DNA of 64,000 bases, taken from the NCBI GenBank assembly GCA_000310025.1, contig FN648471.1, forward strand, positions 101,067-165,066, given 5' to 3'. This DNA comes from Ectocarpus siliculosus (Eukaryota > Sar > Phaeophyceae > Ectocarpales > Ectocarpaceae). The first letter of the stretch is position 1, and each line of letters opens with the position of its first letter. Made by a program: the position numbers and the translations under genes. This document shows, one piece after another, positions 47,949-59,825 of this stretch. The notes under the pieces are model-generated. The model ran no database searches, had not been told where the DNA came from, and was given only the letters and a program-made list of their open reading frames with translations.

Positions 47949-48087
47949 AAGAGGACTGCGAAGGCTGTGGTACAGCTGGGACCGCAAAGAACCGGCCAAA
48001 ACAACACGGGCATTTGCTCGCCCCCATGCGGAGCCATACTCCGACGCTCCTGTGGTTCCGTGAAAGAGGACCGCGAAGGCTGTGGTG
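47858..48087 (+). repeat. 115-bp tandem duplication at the 3' end of transporter copy 2
   Basis: Two near-identical 115-bp units (offset 115) run CAGCTGGGACCGCAAAGAAC to GCGAAGGCTGTGGT. The first contains the last coding codons (DSWDRKEPAKTT...APVVP stop); the second is entirely downstream of the stop. Copy 1 has a single version. Long minus-strand frames here simply reflect the repeat. Confidence 0.85.
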
Positions 48088-51000
48088 TATTTTTGTTGGG
48101 GGTCTGACACTGCCGGATGCTAGTCCGGTAAACCTGCTAGTGTTTGTTGATTGGTGGTGTACACCCGCCGTACGTCGTTTGGGAGCGAGATGGAACGATA
48201 GCCGGGGCACGTCAGTAAAGCACGCGCGTTTCTGGTGGTGGCGAGCAGCATGCTCTATGTCCAGCATGTTTGAACCACGGCCTGGCGGTCCCCTTTCTTT
48301 GTAGGGTTGGGTTGCGTTTTTTTCCGCTGGGGTGTTTTACGAGTATTTTCGTCTTGTACTTCGTCTGATAGACGTGTGTAGAGGGGATGGGACCAAAGGG
48401 AGGAACAGGTTGCGCTGCATCGCAACATGTACCACCAGTGTTTGTTGCGTATACCACCAATGTTGTGGTCATTTACATGGGGTCAGGTTCAGTGCATATT
48501 GTTTCCCTTTGTTTGTGTGACATGGGCTTTTGGAAGGGTCACATCGTCTTTAGATCTATCGAGGACGATTCCCTCGGTTCGCGTTGTCGTCGTCGTGTTG
48601 TCGTCGTCGTGAGATGTATGTCTGATTTTAGTGGCAAAGACCCAGGTTCGATTCCAACTCTCACCTTCAAGAGGTGAGGAAAAAATATAAAGCAGATTGT
48701 CTGGTGACTGATGTGGCGGATGTACGTGTAGTGCAGTTGACACAGACGCTCGGAAGATATTGAAGCAATGAATCGACTCGTCGCCAGTCGGTCGGGTTCC
48801 GGTTATCCCCGGCAGCCTTGGTCCTGTCTTCTATCAAACGAGGAGGTGGGGGTAACGATCTTTATCAAGGGTCACATCTCCCCGCTGCCTGTCGAGGACG
48901 ATTCTCTCTCGTTACAGTACGTTTGTTACAACACACGTTCCCACAAGATCGTGAAGAGATGAATCAACCCGCCACCGATTACTCCGATAGCGGCGGGGTG
49001 GAAGTGAGGTCACTAGGGAGATCGCTGTCGCTCCTGTCTAGCAAACAAGACGCAGTAGGCTAGATGGGCATAATTCATAGATGATATTTTAACACAAAGG
49101 GCCATATCTATCTCCCCAAAACGTCGATCGAGGATGATGTCCTCTCTTCACACTGAAGTGAATAAATAAATGCGTGACTCGCGGGGTGCAGCCCGGCTAG
49201 AACATTAAAGCGATGAGATTGGATTCTCCCCGTCCACGGGGGGGGGTTGAGTTAGGGTTAGATTGATGTACCAGGTGGGCGGCAACCGAACGACGGGCCT
49301 TGGACTGATGATGGTGATGATGATGCTGAAACGACCAAGCTATCGCTTGTGCACGTGGACCGGTCAAATCATCAGTGGTTTTACGGTCTGTTAGTGACTT
49401 TCTACCTAAGGCTTTTACGCCCTCTGATTGGTCGATCGAGCAGTCTTTCGCTCTCCAGCGTCCTCTCTCTGTTCCGCAGATACATTCCGAGAACGCGGTG
49501 CAGCCGCCTTCTCGCCAGACTGGTCTATTTTCTCGCCAGTCCGCGTACTCGCCCAGTTTTCGGCCACCAGGCCCTCCGTTGGCCGTGGGTGAGGCTTTGG
49601 GGGTGGGTTAGGTTGCGTCGGCCACGGGTGTGCGTCACATCCCCGTCTGCAGAGCCACGGTTCATCATCGGCCAGACCTAAAGAGTCATCAACAGAGCGC
49701 AAGCACGTAAACACAAATGATCACAGACTAAAATCTGTCTGACTTCGTTCTGCCGTCAGAGAGGCGGCGGCGGCCCGGGCGCAAGGAAGGGGGGTAACTC
49801 AGGGGGAACAAGTGGGCACATAGGCTTGTCGAGGATCGGCCGCGGGTGGAAACGCGTGTGTTGACGCGGTCTACGAAGCACAATAAATAGACTATACACA
49901 ACAGTATTCATGATGTACTTGGTGATAAATTCTGCCGTTATACTGCCAGTAAAGTAGTAGCACAGACAGACCAAGACGGACTGCTGTTTGGAGAAGAACC
50001 GGTGCTTTTGTTTCCCGGCAGCTTTTTCGGCCTGTGCGAGCGTCAGATACCGGTACTACTATTATTCCTACTATAATAGAGGGGTTCCGACCCTAGGCTA
50101 TACACATAGAATACAAGGGGTTCCGACCCTAGGCTATACACATAGAATACAATATGTAGACTTGACCATGGAGTATACAAGTGCCGCCGCCGGCACTTCT
50201 GCGGGTTAGGTCTGAATCGCGGGCGAGATTCACCGCGCTACTACTGCTGTACACCGGGCATTGGCACAACCCTACCACTGAGGGACCCGCAGATTTTGCG
50301 GAAGAATCTTGGCGAACAAAGTTCGGAGTTTTGTGGAATAATAGATCGGGCTAATATTTATCGTCGTCGGGAGGATGGACGGAAGGGGGATTGACATAGA
50401 CGTGCCGCGCGTGCGAACTACCCGAAGGGCACAACGACATGGCGCACAACAAGCACACCAAAAACTCTTGTTGTGGTGTTCACTTGGCCAGCCTTGGGTT
50501 CCTTTGGCGGAGCTGTGCCTACATATCTTCACACAACCACACGACGAGCTGGGTCCAAGAACCGATCAACATGATTCCTGCTTTTTACATAGCTGAGCTA
50601 GCGATACAGTTCAAAAGGCACCAGGGACCAGGCGATCGATGTCTGCAACGCAGCAGGCAAGGGCCGCAGCAGGCAAGGGTAGCGCCGGACCATATAGTAG
50701 GTGTTCTGGCTGCACGCATATTTGCGAGAGAGAGAGTGGCATCAGGAGTTGCGAAACCTAGGCGGCGCGTATTGGGATGTGTGTGTGTGTGAATGATCTC
50801 TTGGCACAGCAAAGCAGCAGAGTCGTGATGATGCAGACGATTTTCATTAAAATAAAGGGGTGGGCGCATGGATGCACGTATGTACGCATAAGTCCCGAAC
50901 GTTGAGCTGGCCCAGGGGTGTGGTAGTAGTCCGATTAGGCCAATCAATGCAATTTCTGCGTTATTATAACATACTTATACAGCAGCGCCTGCAGTATGAC

Positions 51001-51575
51001 GGTAGCCTATGACTTTGTTTCGGTACACTGACGGGTATGGTTCATGGAGAGTACGATGTGTAGAATATGCAAACAGCAAGCAGCAGTTATAGCGACGTGT
51101 ACCCGAAAAAAATGAGAAATGATATACCCCGCCGGATTCCTCCCGTTGGGCAACAACGCATCGAACGAGGTATGAATGCATATATATGTAGGGCTGCGGG
51201 GAAGGTCAAGCTTTAGAATTTACCTCACCACCTGGATCTCGTCCCACAAGGCTGAATCAACCTCCTATATTTAAGAACCATGGGTGTGTGTGGTTTTGAC
51301 GCACACAGCACATTACCCTGTGGACATCAGCGGGACAAATTGGAAAAAGAGGGGTAACATCCCTCCGCACAGCCTCCAACGTACACACAGCGAACCGCAC
51401 TGACTCCTAAAAATACACTACTGTCTTCCGCGGTTCTTACGAAGTAAACATGATCTCACATGTTTTCTCGGCTCTTGCAGACATGGACTACATGCTTCTA
51501 AAGGATTCCACAACAATACCATGCAGACAGGCCCCACAACACACAACACAACTACACAACCGTCGTAAATAGTGT
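48088..51575. other. Intergenic region right of the transporter pair
   Basis: The first 100 bases are the 3' flank shared with copy 1. After that no gene is supported. A GTC trinucleotide run lies at 48583-48612. CCAGGTTCGATTCC (about 48642-48655) matches a polymerase III B box but lacks a good T-arm. Confidence 0.4.
50081..50152 (+). repeat. Two exact 36-bp tandem repeats
   Basis: GGGGTTCCGACCCTAGGCTA through AGAATACAA occurs twice back to back (50081-50116, 50117-50152) without mismatch, indicating a recent duplication. Confidence 0.95.
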
Positions 51576-51666
51576 AATGGAGCAACTACCTGAAGTACAT
51601 TGATTGGTGTATGAGCGTTGTATGAGCGTTACGTGAACGTTAAATATATGAGCGCTTGCTGGGAAG
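51576..51666 (+). repeat. Direct repeat matching the 3' LTR region at 59524-59591
   Basis: AATGGAGCAACTA, a 19-base interruption, then TGTATGAGCGTTGTATGAGC, TGAACGTTA and GAGCGCTT recur at 59524-59591. That copy lies just upstream of the LTR-like repeat ending at 59819. The segment may be the outer part of the same LTR, separated from its inner part at 55252 by an insertion, or a piece of another element copy. Confidence 0.5.
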
Positions 51667-52260
51667 GAGGCTCTGAGGCGGTCACTTTCCAGTCTGAAGA
51701 TGAGTGTGGGCGAGCACCCTCTCGACTGCTTTATCGCTTTCGAGGAAATCTGGGCTACTCTGCGTGCTTGTGGACGTGTGCATATCAGAGGGAGAGATTG
51801 TGAGATTGTCGCGAAGTTGCGCCGCAACTTGTCCTCTGATTTCGACGTGGAGAAACGGTCTACACTGATGAACCCGTGGATGACTCGCGAGCTGCTGGAA
51901 GACATCGTGCACAGCGCCCACCATGAGCTTGAACTGAACAACCTGGAACGGTAGCACGCCATGTCGTTTATGCCCACGGCTGACGAGCATGATCTTCATT
52001 TTTCGGGACTGTGAAGTTTTTTCTCGTCAACAGCATAGCATTCATCTACAGCAGTCGTGCAGAGGTGTTCCCGTACAGCAGCCATTCCAGCAGCAGCAGG
52101 CGCACGGCGGGTTTGGCACATTTTATGGATTTCATCAGCAGCAGCCAGGCGTAGTGTATGGCAGCGCTGGCGGATTTCAGCAGCAGCAGCTGCGGCAACA
52201 GCAGCTGCTGGCGGCCGGCTACACCGGCGGTGCGAGTGGACCCCGAGTGGACAGGTGAGT
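51663..52260 (+). pseudogene. Gag-like fragment followed by a Gln-rich segment
   Basis: 51700-51954 encodes SVGEHPLDCFIAFEEIWATL...IVAKLRRNLSSDFDVEKR...TRELLEDIVHSAHHEL. The spacing and the LxRNLxxxFDVEKR core resemble Gag (UBN2-type) of LTR retrotransposons. The frame then stops. A Gln-rich frame (about 52043-52256, FQQQQ repeats with Gly/Tyr) sits between a plausible acceptor (CATCTACAG) and donor (GACAG|GTGAGT). It could be the Gag tail or an exon of an unknown host gene. No zinc knuckle was seen. Confidence 0.35.
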
Positions 52261-53585
52261 GGTGGAGTGTTCGTTGGTGAGAGGGGGGGGGGGCTGCTGC
52301 CGGTTCGTTTGCGGCGTCTTTGCCGGTAAAAGCCCCCGCCAACGTAGCTTCTCTCAACACAGTTACACACCCCGCCACTCATTCTCTCCCGTGGCCCACA
52401 TCACGTGGAGCACCTGTAGTAACGCGGCAGCGCCACGAGCTGGATCTCATGGAGGCGAGATACAGCAGTAGTAGTAGTAGGCGTGTAGCGGAGAAACACG
52501 TGCTTGGATCGTATCACGCGTTGTAGTTTCGCCGTCCGCGGAATCGGAACAACCCAAGCAGTCGTTGAAGCAGCAGCGGCCAGCAGCCTCACTTGTGCCA
52601 TCACCCATAGCAGATCATGTGGATGAGATTCGTCCTGCTGCCCATCTACAACAGTTGGGGTCTCAGCACCGGCGGCGGCACCGGCGGCGACACCGGCGGC
52701 GGCGGCGGTGGTGTGTGAAGAGCAGTCGGAGGAAGCGGCAAGAGCGACGGAAGCAGCAGTGTTGGTCCTGGAGGAGCCTATCGAAAGCAGCAGGAAAGTC
52801 GGTAGCAGCGGCGTGAAGCAGTGGAGCCTCTTCCGAAGCTTGGGCAGGGGGGGCAGCCAAGGTGCATGCGCCGGCACCGGTGGCGGCAGCGATGGCCAGA
52901 CCTGCAGCAGCGGTAGAGACGACGGCATCTGCGGTTTCGATAGGGGCGCGTCGTACCCTTTTGACCCTGGAGGAGTATTTGCGGATGAGGTGCGTGAGAA
53001 GGGAGACCACCACAACGGTGGTGAGAAGGAGGACAGGAGCAGCGGCGACGGCGGAGATGGCGCGGCCTGGGGTGGAGCGTCAACGCATCCCTTTGACAGA
53101 GGGAAGCGGTCCCGGTGGAGGAGAGCGACCAGGGGGGCCGTGCTGGGAGTGGACCTCCCATTCGATCGAGGTAGAGATGCATGGGCACATGCCGGGGGAT
53201 AATGCTTCGCACCGAGCGGCCGTGTCAGCGGCAGCGACGGCAGCCGGAGAGCCGACGGCAGCGCGGACGGCTTCGGCCAGAGCCCCGTCAGCGACAGCAG
53301 CGGCATCAGGAGCAGCGACGGCAGCGGGCGGCCTCGGCCAGAGCCCTGTCGGCATCAGCAGCGGCAGCAGGAGCGGCGACGGCAGCGGCGGCTTCGGCCA
53401 GAGCTGCGACGGCGGGAGCGGGAGCGGCGCCACCGGCAACAACAGCAGTAGGAGCGGGAATGTGAGGGCGCTCGAGCGAGGGGAGAGTCTACTACCCTTG
53501 TCCGTTTCCCCCCCCGCCCACCCCTCCCGTGCCCCCCACAACGCCACACCTGCAACGAGCCCCGGCGACGTACGCGCAAGCTAAA
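52261..53585 (+). other. Low-complexity Ala/Gly/Ser/Gln-coding stretch, gene uncertain
   Basis: Several overlapping frames on both strands are open through GC-rich CAG/GGC repeats, including a CACCGGCGG run at 52669-52712. The most protein-like + frame (52678-53202) begins AAPAATPAAAAVVCEEQSEE and contains LEEPIESSRKVGSSGVK. Another (52862-53584) includes LLTLEEYLRMRCVRRET. No domain is recognisable and splice joins are ambiguous, so no gene is called. Confidence 0.3.
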
Positions 53586-55251
53586 GCTGGTCGGGCGCAG
53601 CATATTTTGGGGAGTAGCAGCGAAGCAGAAGACGATATTTGGCTCCGGTGGACACCCTCGAGTCGGCCGAGCAGGGCGAGGAAACGGTGCCATGGCAGCG
53701 ACGACTACACCTTCCACCGCCAAACTGGAGACCATTTGAAATGTTAACGAGTGAGTTTGATTGGGTTTTGTGTGCATACGTTGGCATGTTAACTTCACGC
53801 TTTGTTCTTTCTGTCTTTCTGTGTTCCATGTCGAGGGCATCCTTCCCGTTGCGCAGAAGACGAGAAATCAATTTAAGAATCACCTCCGAGAGACAATGCG
53901 CTGATATGTAAGGCATTCCTGTTTGTGTTTGAGTTTTTTTTTTCTGGGTTTTGACTTGTTGTATTTTCGACCCGAACTTGTGTGACTTGCGGAATTAAGT
54001 GATAGCTGTCATAATCTGCTGTTTGTACTGCTGTCAAGAACCATGGGGGGGGGATTTGTGTACCATGTTTCTAGCTGCAGCACCTAGCTGAGCAGAGTGC
54101 TTCGTGGAGTTCTGTTCAAGTTGGATTTGTTTTGTCATGATGTTCTTTGCGTTTTCTTCGTTCTGCTGTGTTTTGCGTCAAGAATCAGGCGGAGGAAATG
54201 TGTTGTCATGATTCTGGACGCAACACCAGCGATGCAAATATGTTTTTATTGTGTATGCAGGGCATGCTTCAGCTAGCGGGCTGTTTCGTACACTTTGATG
54301 TTTTGAGATGTTCTGTTGATTGAAAAGGAGAGAAAATCGCACGCAGATCCATATGTATGTATGTTTCGGGGAATTGTTCCAGCTGGGGGGCTGTTACTTA
54401 TTGATATTGGTATGTGATATTGTCTTGTGCCAAGCCAGTGAGAGGGGGAAGGCACATATTTGTGTGTTTCGGGAGATGTTGCAGCAGGGGGACTGTTTGC
54501 ATTGATATTTGCTCATGTTTTCTATCGTCTCTTGGACAACAGCGACGGCACCGATTCGTGGGTGCGCGCTGTTTAGGATTTGGTCCTTGGACGCTAAATT
54601 GGAGGAGGGATTTGACGTGTTTTGACGAATAATGGTTGGGGGCCCTTCTGCTTTCCGAATGCTCGTGTTGATTGGTCAAGAAGTTGAAACTTTGTTTTAT
54701 TCGAGGATGTTGTGTCACTCTTTTGAAGCTGTTGTTCCAGATATGTCCGTTATCGTTCCGACGCTTTTCTGTTGTAGCGCAGATACTTGTTGGGTACTCT
54801 TCTGAGGATGTTCTTTTGTTTCGACGGTTTGAGAATACATTGGGTTCATGGATAAACCGATGGAGACGCTTTGTGTTTTGTGCGTGGCCAGTTTTGTAGA
54901 GGATGTTTCTCAAGTGGTAATTTGTGTTTTTGTATTGGTTGGAAGAATAATCACAAAGGACTTCACGATCGTATATTGTATTAAGCAGGGGGGCTGTTTG
55001 GGTACTTGCGGGGCCCCTCGAGAGAGAACCCGCGCATGTGTTCAGTTGTATGTTCTGAGTCTGCGAGATATACTGTGTATGTTGTGCTGGAGGGAGCAGT
55101 GTGTGTGATAATCAAGGTTATGTATCATCTGCATCGGTCCCTGGGTTAACATAGTCCCCAGACAGACATCATGCCGTGAGTGGGCACGGTATCCTCGGTG
55201 GGTGGGCACAGCAACCTCCGTGGGTGGTCACGGGGACATACAAACAGGTAC
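53586..55251. other. GT-rich non-coding stretch with a degenerate ~105-bp repeat
   Basis: TTCAGCTAGCGGGCTGTTT (54269), TTCCAGCTGGGGGGCTGTTA (54370) and TTGCAGCAGGGGGACTGTTT (54479) recur at about 105-base spacing, each followed by a T-rich TTGATNTT tract. A related GCAGGGGGGCTGTTT lies at 54986. They look like an old tandem array. No gene is visible. Confidence 0.35.
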
Positions 55252-55430
55252 GAAGTAGCTTGAAGGAGGATCAAAACCCCAGCTCCCCTCCCTCACTCTC
55301 CGAGTGGGCGCTGAGCGGACCTGGTGTAAGAAGTCTAAAACAAGAGATCAAACAACAACTGTCGAGTACCCGAAGCCAGGAGCAACGGACTTGCTCCCTT
55401 CCCTTTTTATTTCTCTGTTCCTCCATAACA
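55252..55430 (+). repeat. Left LTR (inner part) of the gypsy element
   Basis: GAAGTAGCTTGAAGGAGGAT to CTCCATAACA matches 59644-59819 with scattered substitutions. It is followed by TTGTGGCGTCGTCTGG, which could include a primer-binding site. Confidence 0.7.
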
Positions 55431-55629
55431 TTGTGGCGTCGTCTGGCATTTGGACACCGGTCCTTCGCTTCGGTGCGCATCGTTCGCGCGAGTGTCTCGC
55501 ATTTTAGCCCTCTCGTTTTTTTTGTTACCTGGTATTTGAGAGGGCACGGATTTTCTCTCTCTGACTCACTCGATGAGGCATTTTTTGTTTGGACGTGTGC
55601 GTTTGCTCCGGTTGTGTGCGCGACGAGCG

Positions 55630-57060
55630 TACAGACCCCATGAGCGAGGTCCTCCCCTCGCATCGTATTACCGCAAGTTCGTCAAGGGTTTGGCTGTGCG
55701 CGTGAAACCACTCACCGACCTTTTGCGTAAGGACGCGAAGTTTTGTTTTACGCCAGCCACGGCGGATACTGTCAAAGAATGCTTGGCGAAATTGTCCGAA
55801 CCTCCGGTTTTGGCTTTCCCGGATAGGGACGCTGTCGCGGATGGCAGTCGCCCTCTCCGGCTTTGCTGTGACGCGTGTTTGGATGGTTTTGGTGCTGCCC
55901 TCGAACAAGAACAGGCCGATATTTTCCGTTCGCCCCATTCTGTTCGTGAGCTGCGCTACCCTCAAAGCCGAGCGACTTGGACTGTGCTCGACTTGGAGGC
56001 TGGAAGTATCGTGTGGGCAATAAAACGCTTGTGGGATTTCTTTTGGTCTACGCACTTTCTGATTTATTCGGATCACAAGGCTTTGGAGAGCACCGTCAAG
56101 GTCGGCGAACACAACGCCCGCGTACAACGTTAGCTCGAGTTCCTTTCCTCGTTCAACTACACCCTTGTCTACCGTGAAGGCACTGCCAACGCCAATGCGG
56201 ATTTTCTTTTGCGGTTGCCCGTGCCGGCGACCGACACGGACAGACACGGTGACACCAGTATCGCAGTCGATGACGCCGCGGCCGTTTATCTCATTCGTGC
56301 GTGCGGACGGAGTTATCACTCTAGTTCGACGCCGAACATCGGCTTGGGTGGGCTTGACATTGGCAGGCAACGAGACGCGTTGTCACACGCGCCTTTGACG
56401 GAAGCTGAATTTGGGGACTTCCACCGTTTTGGGCCGCAAATGACCCTGCCGGCCCCGGCGCCCTCCCCCGTTGTTGACCCGTCGGTCCTTTCGCCTTCTG
56501 GTGTTTTCGCTGTCGTTAGCGATGCAGCCCCCGTGAGTTCTGTGCCCGATGGATCTCCTCCGCCTTCCGTTCCAGCGGAGCCAGACGTCGCTCCCTCGTC
56601 CACCGTCGGAACCTCCGCAGCTGCCCTTTCGCTTTTAACGCGCCCCTCTGATTTCTTCTCGTACTCGGGCGAGAACGAACTCGGCCTCTGGCATGGCTCA
56701 CAGCCGTCCCAATTATTTTCCGAAACAACCACGGGCCGTTGTGGTGCCCAGGACGCCGCGGCATTCTCGAACGCCGGCCCGGTCGAGCAGTGGTGCACGG
56801 TCGACGCGAGCCGCGGGCCGCCCTACTTCTGGCCCGTCGCCTTCTACGGCGTCGGCCGTGTACCGCCGCCGCCGCCACCCGCGCCTGCTGCTGCAACGGC
56901 GGCGCAACCACCGCCCGCGGAGCCCGCGCCGCCAGTGCTGTCGCCCGCGGTTACTAGCCCCACGCTTCCCGTGGTGCCGCCCACGGCCGCTGAGGAAGCT
57001 CACCCTCGCGACTGTGTGCATACATTCTCGCATGCTGACTGGGCTCGTGAACAGATGTCG
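55630..57060 (+). pseudogene. Gypsy pol fragment: RT thumb and RNase H, then Pro/Ala-rich linker
   Basis: LASYYRKFVKGLAVRVKPLT is the classic end of gypsy RT. RNase H follows: LRLCCDACLDGFGAALEQE, WTVLDLEAGSIVWAIKRL and FLIYSDHKALEST. A TAG at 56131 replaces the expected Trp (RVQR-stop-LEFLSSFNYTLVYREG), and the same frame continues through NADFLLRLP. From about 56440 to 57000 a long Pro/Ala/Ser-rich linker is open. The integrase N-terminal part (HADWAREQ...) then shifts frame near 57090. Confidence 0.75.
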
Positions 57061-57068
57061 GAAAGTGA

Positions 57069-58582
57069 ATGTGTGGCGGCTACAATATACATTTTCTGTC
57101 TTTGGGATCCCCGAAGGTATTGCCGGATACATTCTGGGATTCCTTACCCTGTGCGCGACGGCCCGCGGTGTGTGATGTTGTCGCCCTTGCATCTACAACA
57201 TGCCTGCACACTACAGACGATTGTACGAGGTTGTTGGTGAGAAATTCTACCCCACTGCCCATCGGTAGTTGGGCGGGCGTATCGCTCGCCTCCCAACTTC
57301 GAAGACTCCGCGAATATTCGTGCCTATGCTGTTGCGACCTTGGGTCCTACAAGCATGTCACGTCACCGCGTCTTTTCACCTGGGCACCGCTCGGACTTTA
57401 CGTATGTTGGAGCGTTTGTTCTGGTGGATTGGTATGGATTTGTCCGTTCGTTGGTGGCTTCGGCATTGTTTAATTTGCCAAGCGCGCAAGACTTCCCGGC
57501 AAACGTATCGCTGGCCTACGCTCACTCTGCCCCTCCCGAATGGGCCGGGTATTGTAGTGAGCGTCGATTGCTTTGGGCCGTTGCCGGTCATGTCTCGTGG
57601 GAATGCACGTATACTTTTGTTTACGGATCGTTTCAGTCGACGAACGGACTTGTATGCCACCACCAAGGAGGAATTTAACGCTAAACGGCTAATATTTCGT
57701 CAATCGCTATATGGCGTTGTGGGGTTGTCCGGTGACTCTTCTTTCGGATAACGGTATGCAATTTAGTTCCGAGTTGTCTATGGCTATTCCCGTGCTGATG
57801 AAGATTAAGAAAGTCACTACCAGCTCGTATCACCCCAAACTAACGGTGGGGCCGAGCGGGTTATCCACATCATGGCCCAACTGCTAGCTGTTGTGGTCAA
57901 TGAGCGTGAGGACGATTGGGACGTCCATCTTCCCCATGTCGAGTTGGCATACAACAACTCGGTGAACACCGCCACAGGCTTGGCGCCGAATGAAGTGCTT
58001 ATTGGACGGTTACCCCGTCTCCCGCTTTCTGTTTTGGACCACCCTAGCGTGCGTGGCCACCAAAGTTTGGATCGTGACCAGCTCGCCTTTTGCAATCTTG
58101 CGGTGGAACGCCAGAGACGAGCTTACGCTTTGGTATGGGAACAACATGCGATTTCGGTGTCGCCTGTCGAACGCCGGAACGTTTCGCTGCTGGACGCTTT
58201 GCGCCAGATTCCGAAGTACGAAGTTGGTGGTTGGGCTTGGGTCTTCAACTCTGCCGCTACTATTCGGCAGGGTGTGCGGAAACACACTGATGGTTTGGTG
58301 CTCAAAGCGAAGCTTTCGCTCAATTACACCGGACCGTATAAGGTCCTTGCTGGTGGCCCGGCCAAAACGGAGGATACACTGGATCGGGAATCTGTGGAGC
58401 GCAAACTTCTCTACCTGGACCTGCCGTCCGACATGCTGGGACAAGAATCTCGCAACCGTGTCTCAGTCTTGAGGTGCAAACCGTGTACCAACCCATACGA
58501 CACGGATCCCAAGTATTTGCCGGCCAATCTGTCGAAATATGTTTTGCACTCGTATATATCAAGTGCCCCCCGTATAATTTGA
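57069..58582 (+). pseudogene. Gypsy integrase, frameshifted
   Basis: The zinc-binding HHCC motif is intact (HVTASFHLGTARTLR...RHCLICQARK, 57350-57500). Catalytic D1 is in VVSVDCFGPLP (about 57560) and D2 in LLSDNGMQF (about 57745). The conserved Glu follows in GGAERV (about 57855). Three frames are needed, with shifts near 57690 and 57840 and a further one before 57269. From 57872 to 58582 the C-terminal domain is open (LPHVELAYNNSVNTATGLAP...GPYKVLAGG). Confidence 0.78.
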
Positions 58583-59066
58583 CTACTGACAATATTGTAG
58601 CGGAGTCTAGTCGTCTGGATGTTGAGAAATTTTGGGACACCAAATTGTACGTGGACGAAGTGGTGTGGTAGCCGTTTTGTACCTGACTCATTGAATGGGT
58701 TTATTGACGCCGTCGTGGGAAAGGGAGTCCGATTTGCAGGAATACAGAAAACACATTGTGCTTTACTGGTCTGGTAACGCAAGTCAGCGCGTACAAGGGA
58801 ACCGGGCTTATCGTAATGCCCAGATAGCTTCGGCCGACCGAGAACTTGCTCGGAATCAGGCCGAACTTTTCATTGCTCCCGGGTACGAGTTGGTCCCGCT
58901 TTGGTGGCTTGGGCAGATTAGTAGTTTCGCGAGAGGCCAGTACATTGTTCGGTTCTTAGACACTCCGGGCCCTAGACAGCTTTCTCTCCCGTCATATAGC
59001 TTCTCCACGGTTTTGGATGCTCCTTCCGGTTCTTGGTGCTTGAAAAACACCGAACTCGTGATTTGA
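58560..59066 (+). pseudogene. Decayed chromodomain-like tail of the gypsy polyprotein
   Basis: SRLDVEKFWDTKLYVDE is followed, in other frames and across a TGA where Trp is expected, by AVLYLTH and MGLLTPSWERESDLQEYRKH then IVLYWSG. The same order occurs in the minus-strand element (RLEVENI...QAHWTGLLRPSWERE...ILRYWTG). This matches the chromodomain pattern of Ty3/gypsy chromoviruses. The frame ends at 59066 (LKNTELVI). Confidence 0.6.
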
Positions 59067-59523
59067 CCACCCCTTCCACGGATGATGGCGTTACGTGGCG
59101 GACGCCAGGCGTTGTGGCACAGCTAGCCGTCGCCCCATCCGGATCTGTTCTTTGATATAATGCCGCCTACGGGCCGCTACATTCTTTGTGTTTTTGTCAT
59201 ACATGGTACGCCGTGATACGCTAGCACTTGTTTGGGTGGTGTGAGCTTCTTTTATTGTTGCAATAGTCCCCCCGATCTTTGCGCTTAAACCACGACCGAA
59301 CCCCGTTTGATTCCCGCTGGTTCCGTCGCCGGCGATGTGATTCTCAGTAGTCATCACTGTGTGGTGTGGGGGTGGTTTGGCGTACTTGTCGGGGATGAAC
59401 TATTTTTCTCCGACACTAGTTGCTTTTATTGTGTGTTTGGTATGGAAAGCTGCACCTTCGATTTTTATTTGAGGTTGAGTATTGGATTGAAGATAAAGTA
59501 TCTGCATCTACGACTTCTAACGG

Positions 59524-59819
59524 AATGGAGCAACTAGTGTATGAGCGTTGTATGAGCGTGCCATGAACGTTATCTGAGCGCTTATTGGAAGTATTTTGAA
59601 TTTTGGTTGGATATGGATATTTGGCGTCGTTGAGGGGTATTGAAGTAGCTTGAAGGAGAATCAAAATCCCAGCCCCGCTCCCTCTCTCTCCGAGTGGGCG
59701 CTGAGCGGACCTGGTCTAAGAAGGCTATAACAAGAGATCAAACAACAACTGTGAGTACCCGAAGCCAGGAGCAACGGACTTGCTCCCTTCCCTTTTTATT
59801 TCTCTGTTCCTCCATAACA
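59524..59819 (+). repeat. Right LTR region of the gypsy element
   Basis: The segment 59644-59819 repeats the left LTR. The segment 59524-59591, with a TGTATGAGCGT doublet, repeats 51576-51666. Together they suggest a full LTR of about 296 bp beginning TGGAGCAACTA and ending ATAACA, but the outer border is inferred. Confidence 0.55.
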
Positions 59820-59825
59820 ATAGAC

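Larger units (their letters stand above)
55252..59819 (+). mobile_element. Internally deleted Ty3/gypsy chromovirus-like LTR retrotransposon
   Basis: Direct repeats of about 178 bp flank the element: 55252-55430 and 59644-59819, both ending CTCCATAACA. These are taken as LTRs or their inner parts. The interior begins in the C-terminal part of reverse transcriptase, so Gag, protease and most of RT are missing. RNase H, integrase and a chromodomain-like tail follow in order but with stops and frameshifts. It is therefore non-autonomous and dead, in the same family as the minus-strand element at 62386. Confidence 0.8.

Noticed and set aside
48642-48690. Candidate tRNA
   Set aside because: Only the B box (GGTTCGATTCC) matches; the T stem does not pair and no acceptor stem or anticodon arm can be drawn.
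49245-49262. TTAGGGTTAG telomere-like motif
   Set aside because: Only one and a half units; no array, so chance.
52401-53306. 301-residue minus-strand frame rich in Pro and Leu
   Set aside because: Antisense to CAG/GGC-rich sequence; no domain, and equally long frames exist on the other strand.
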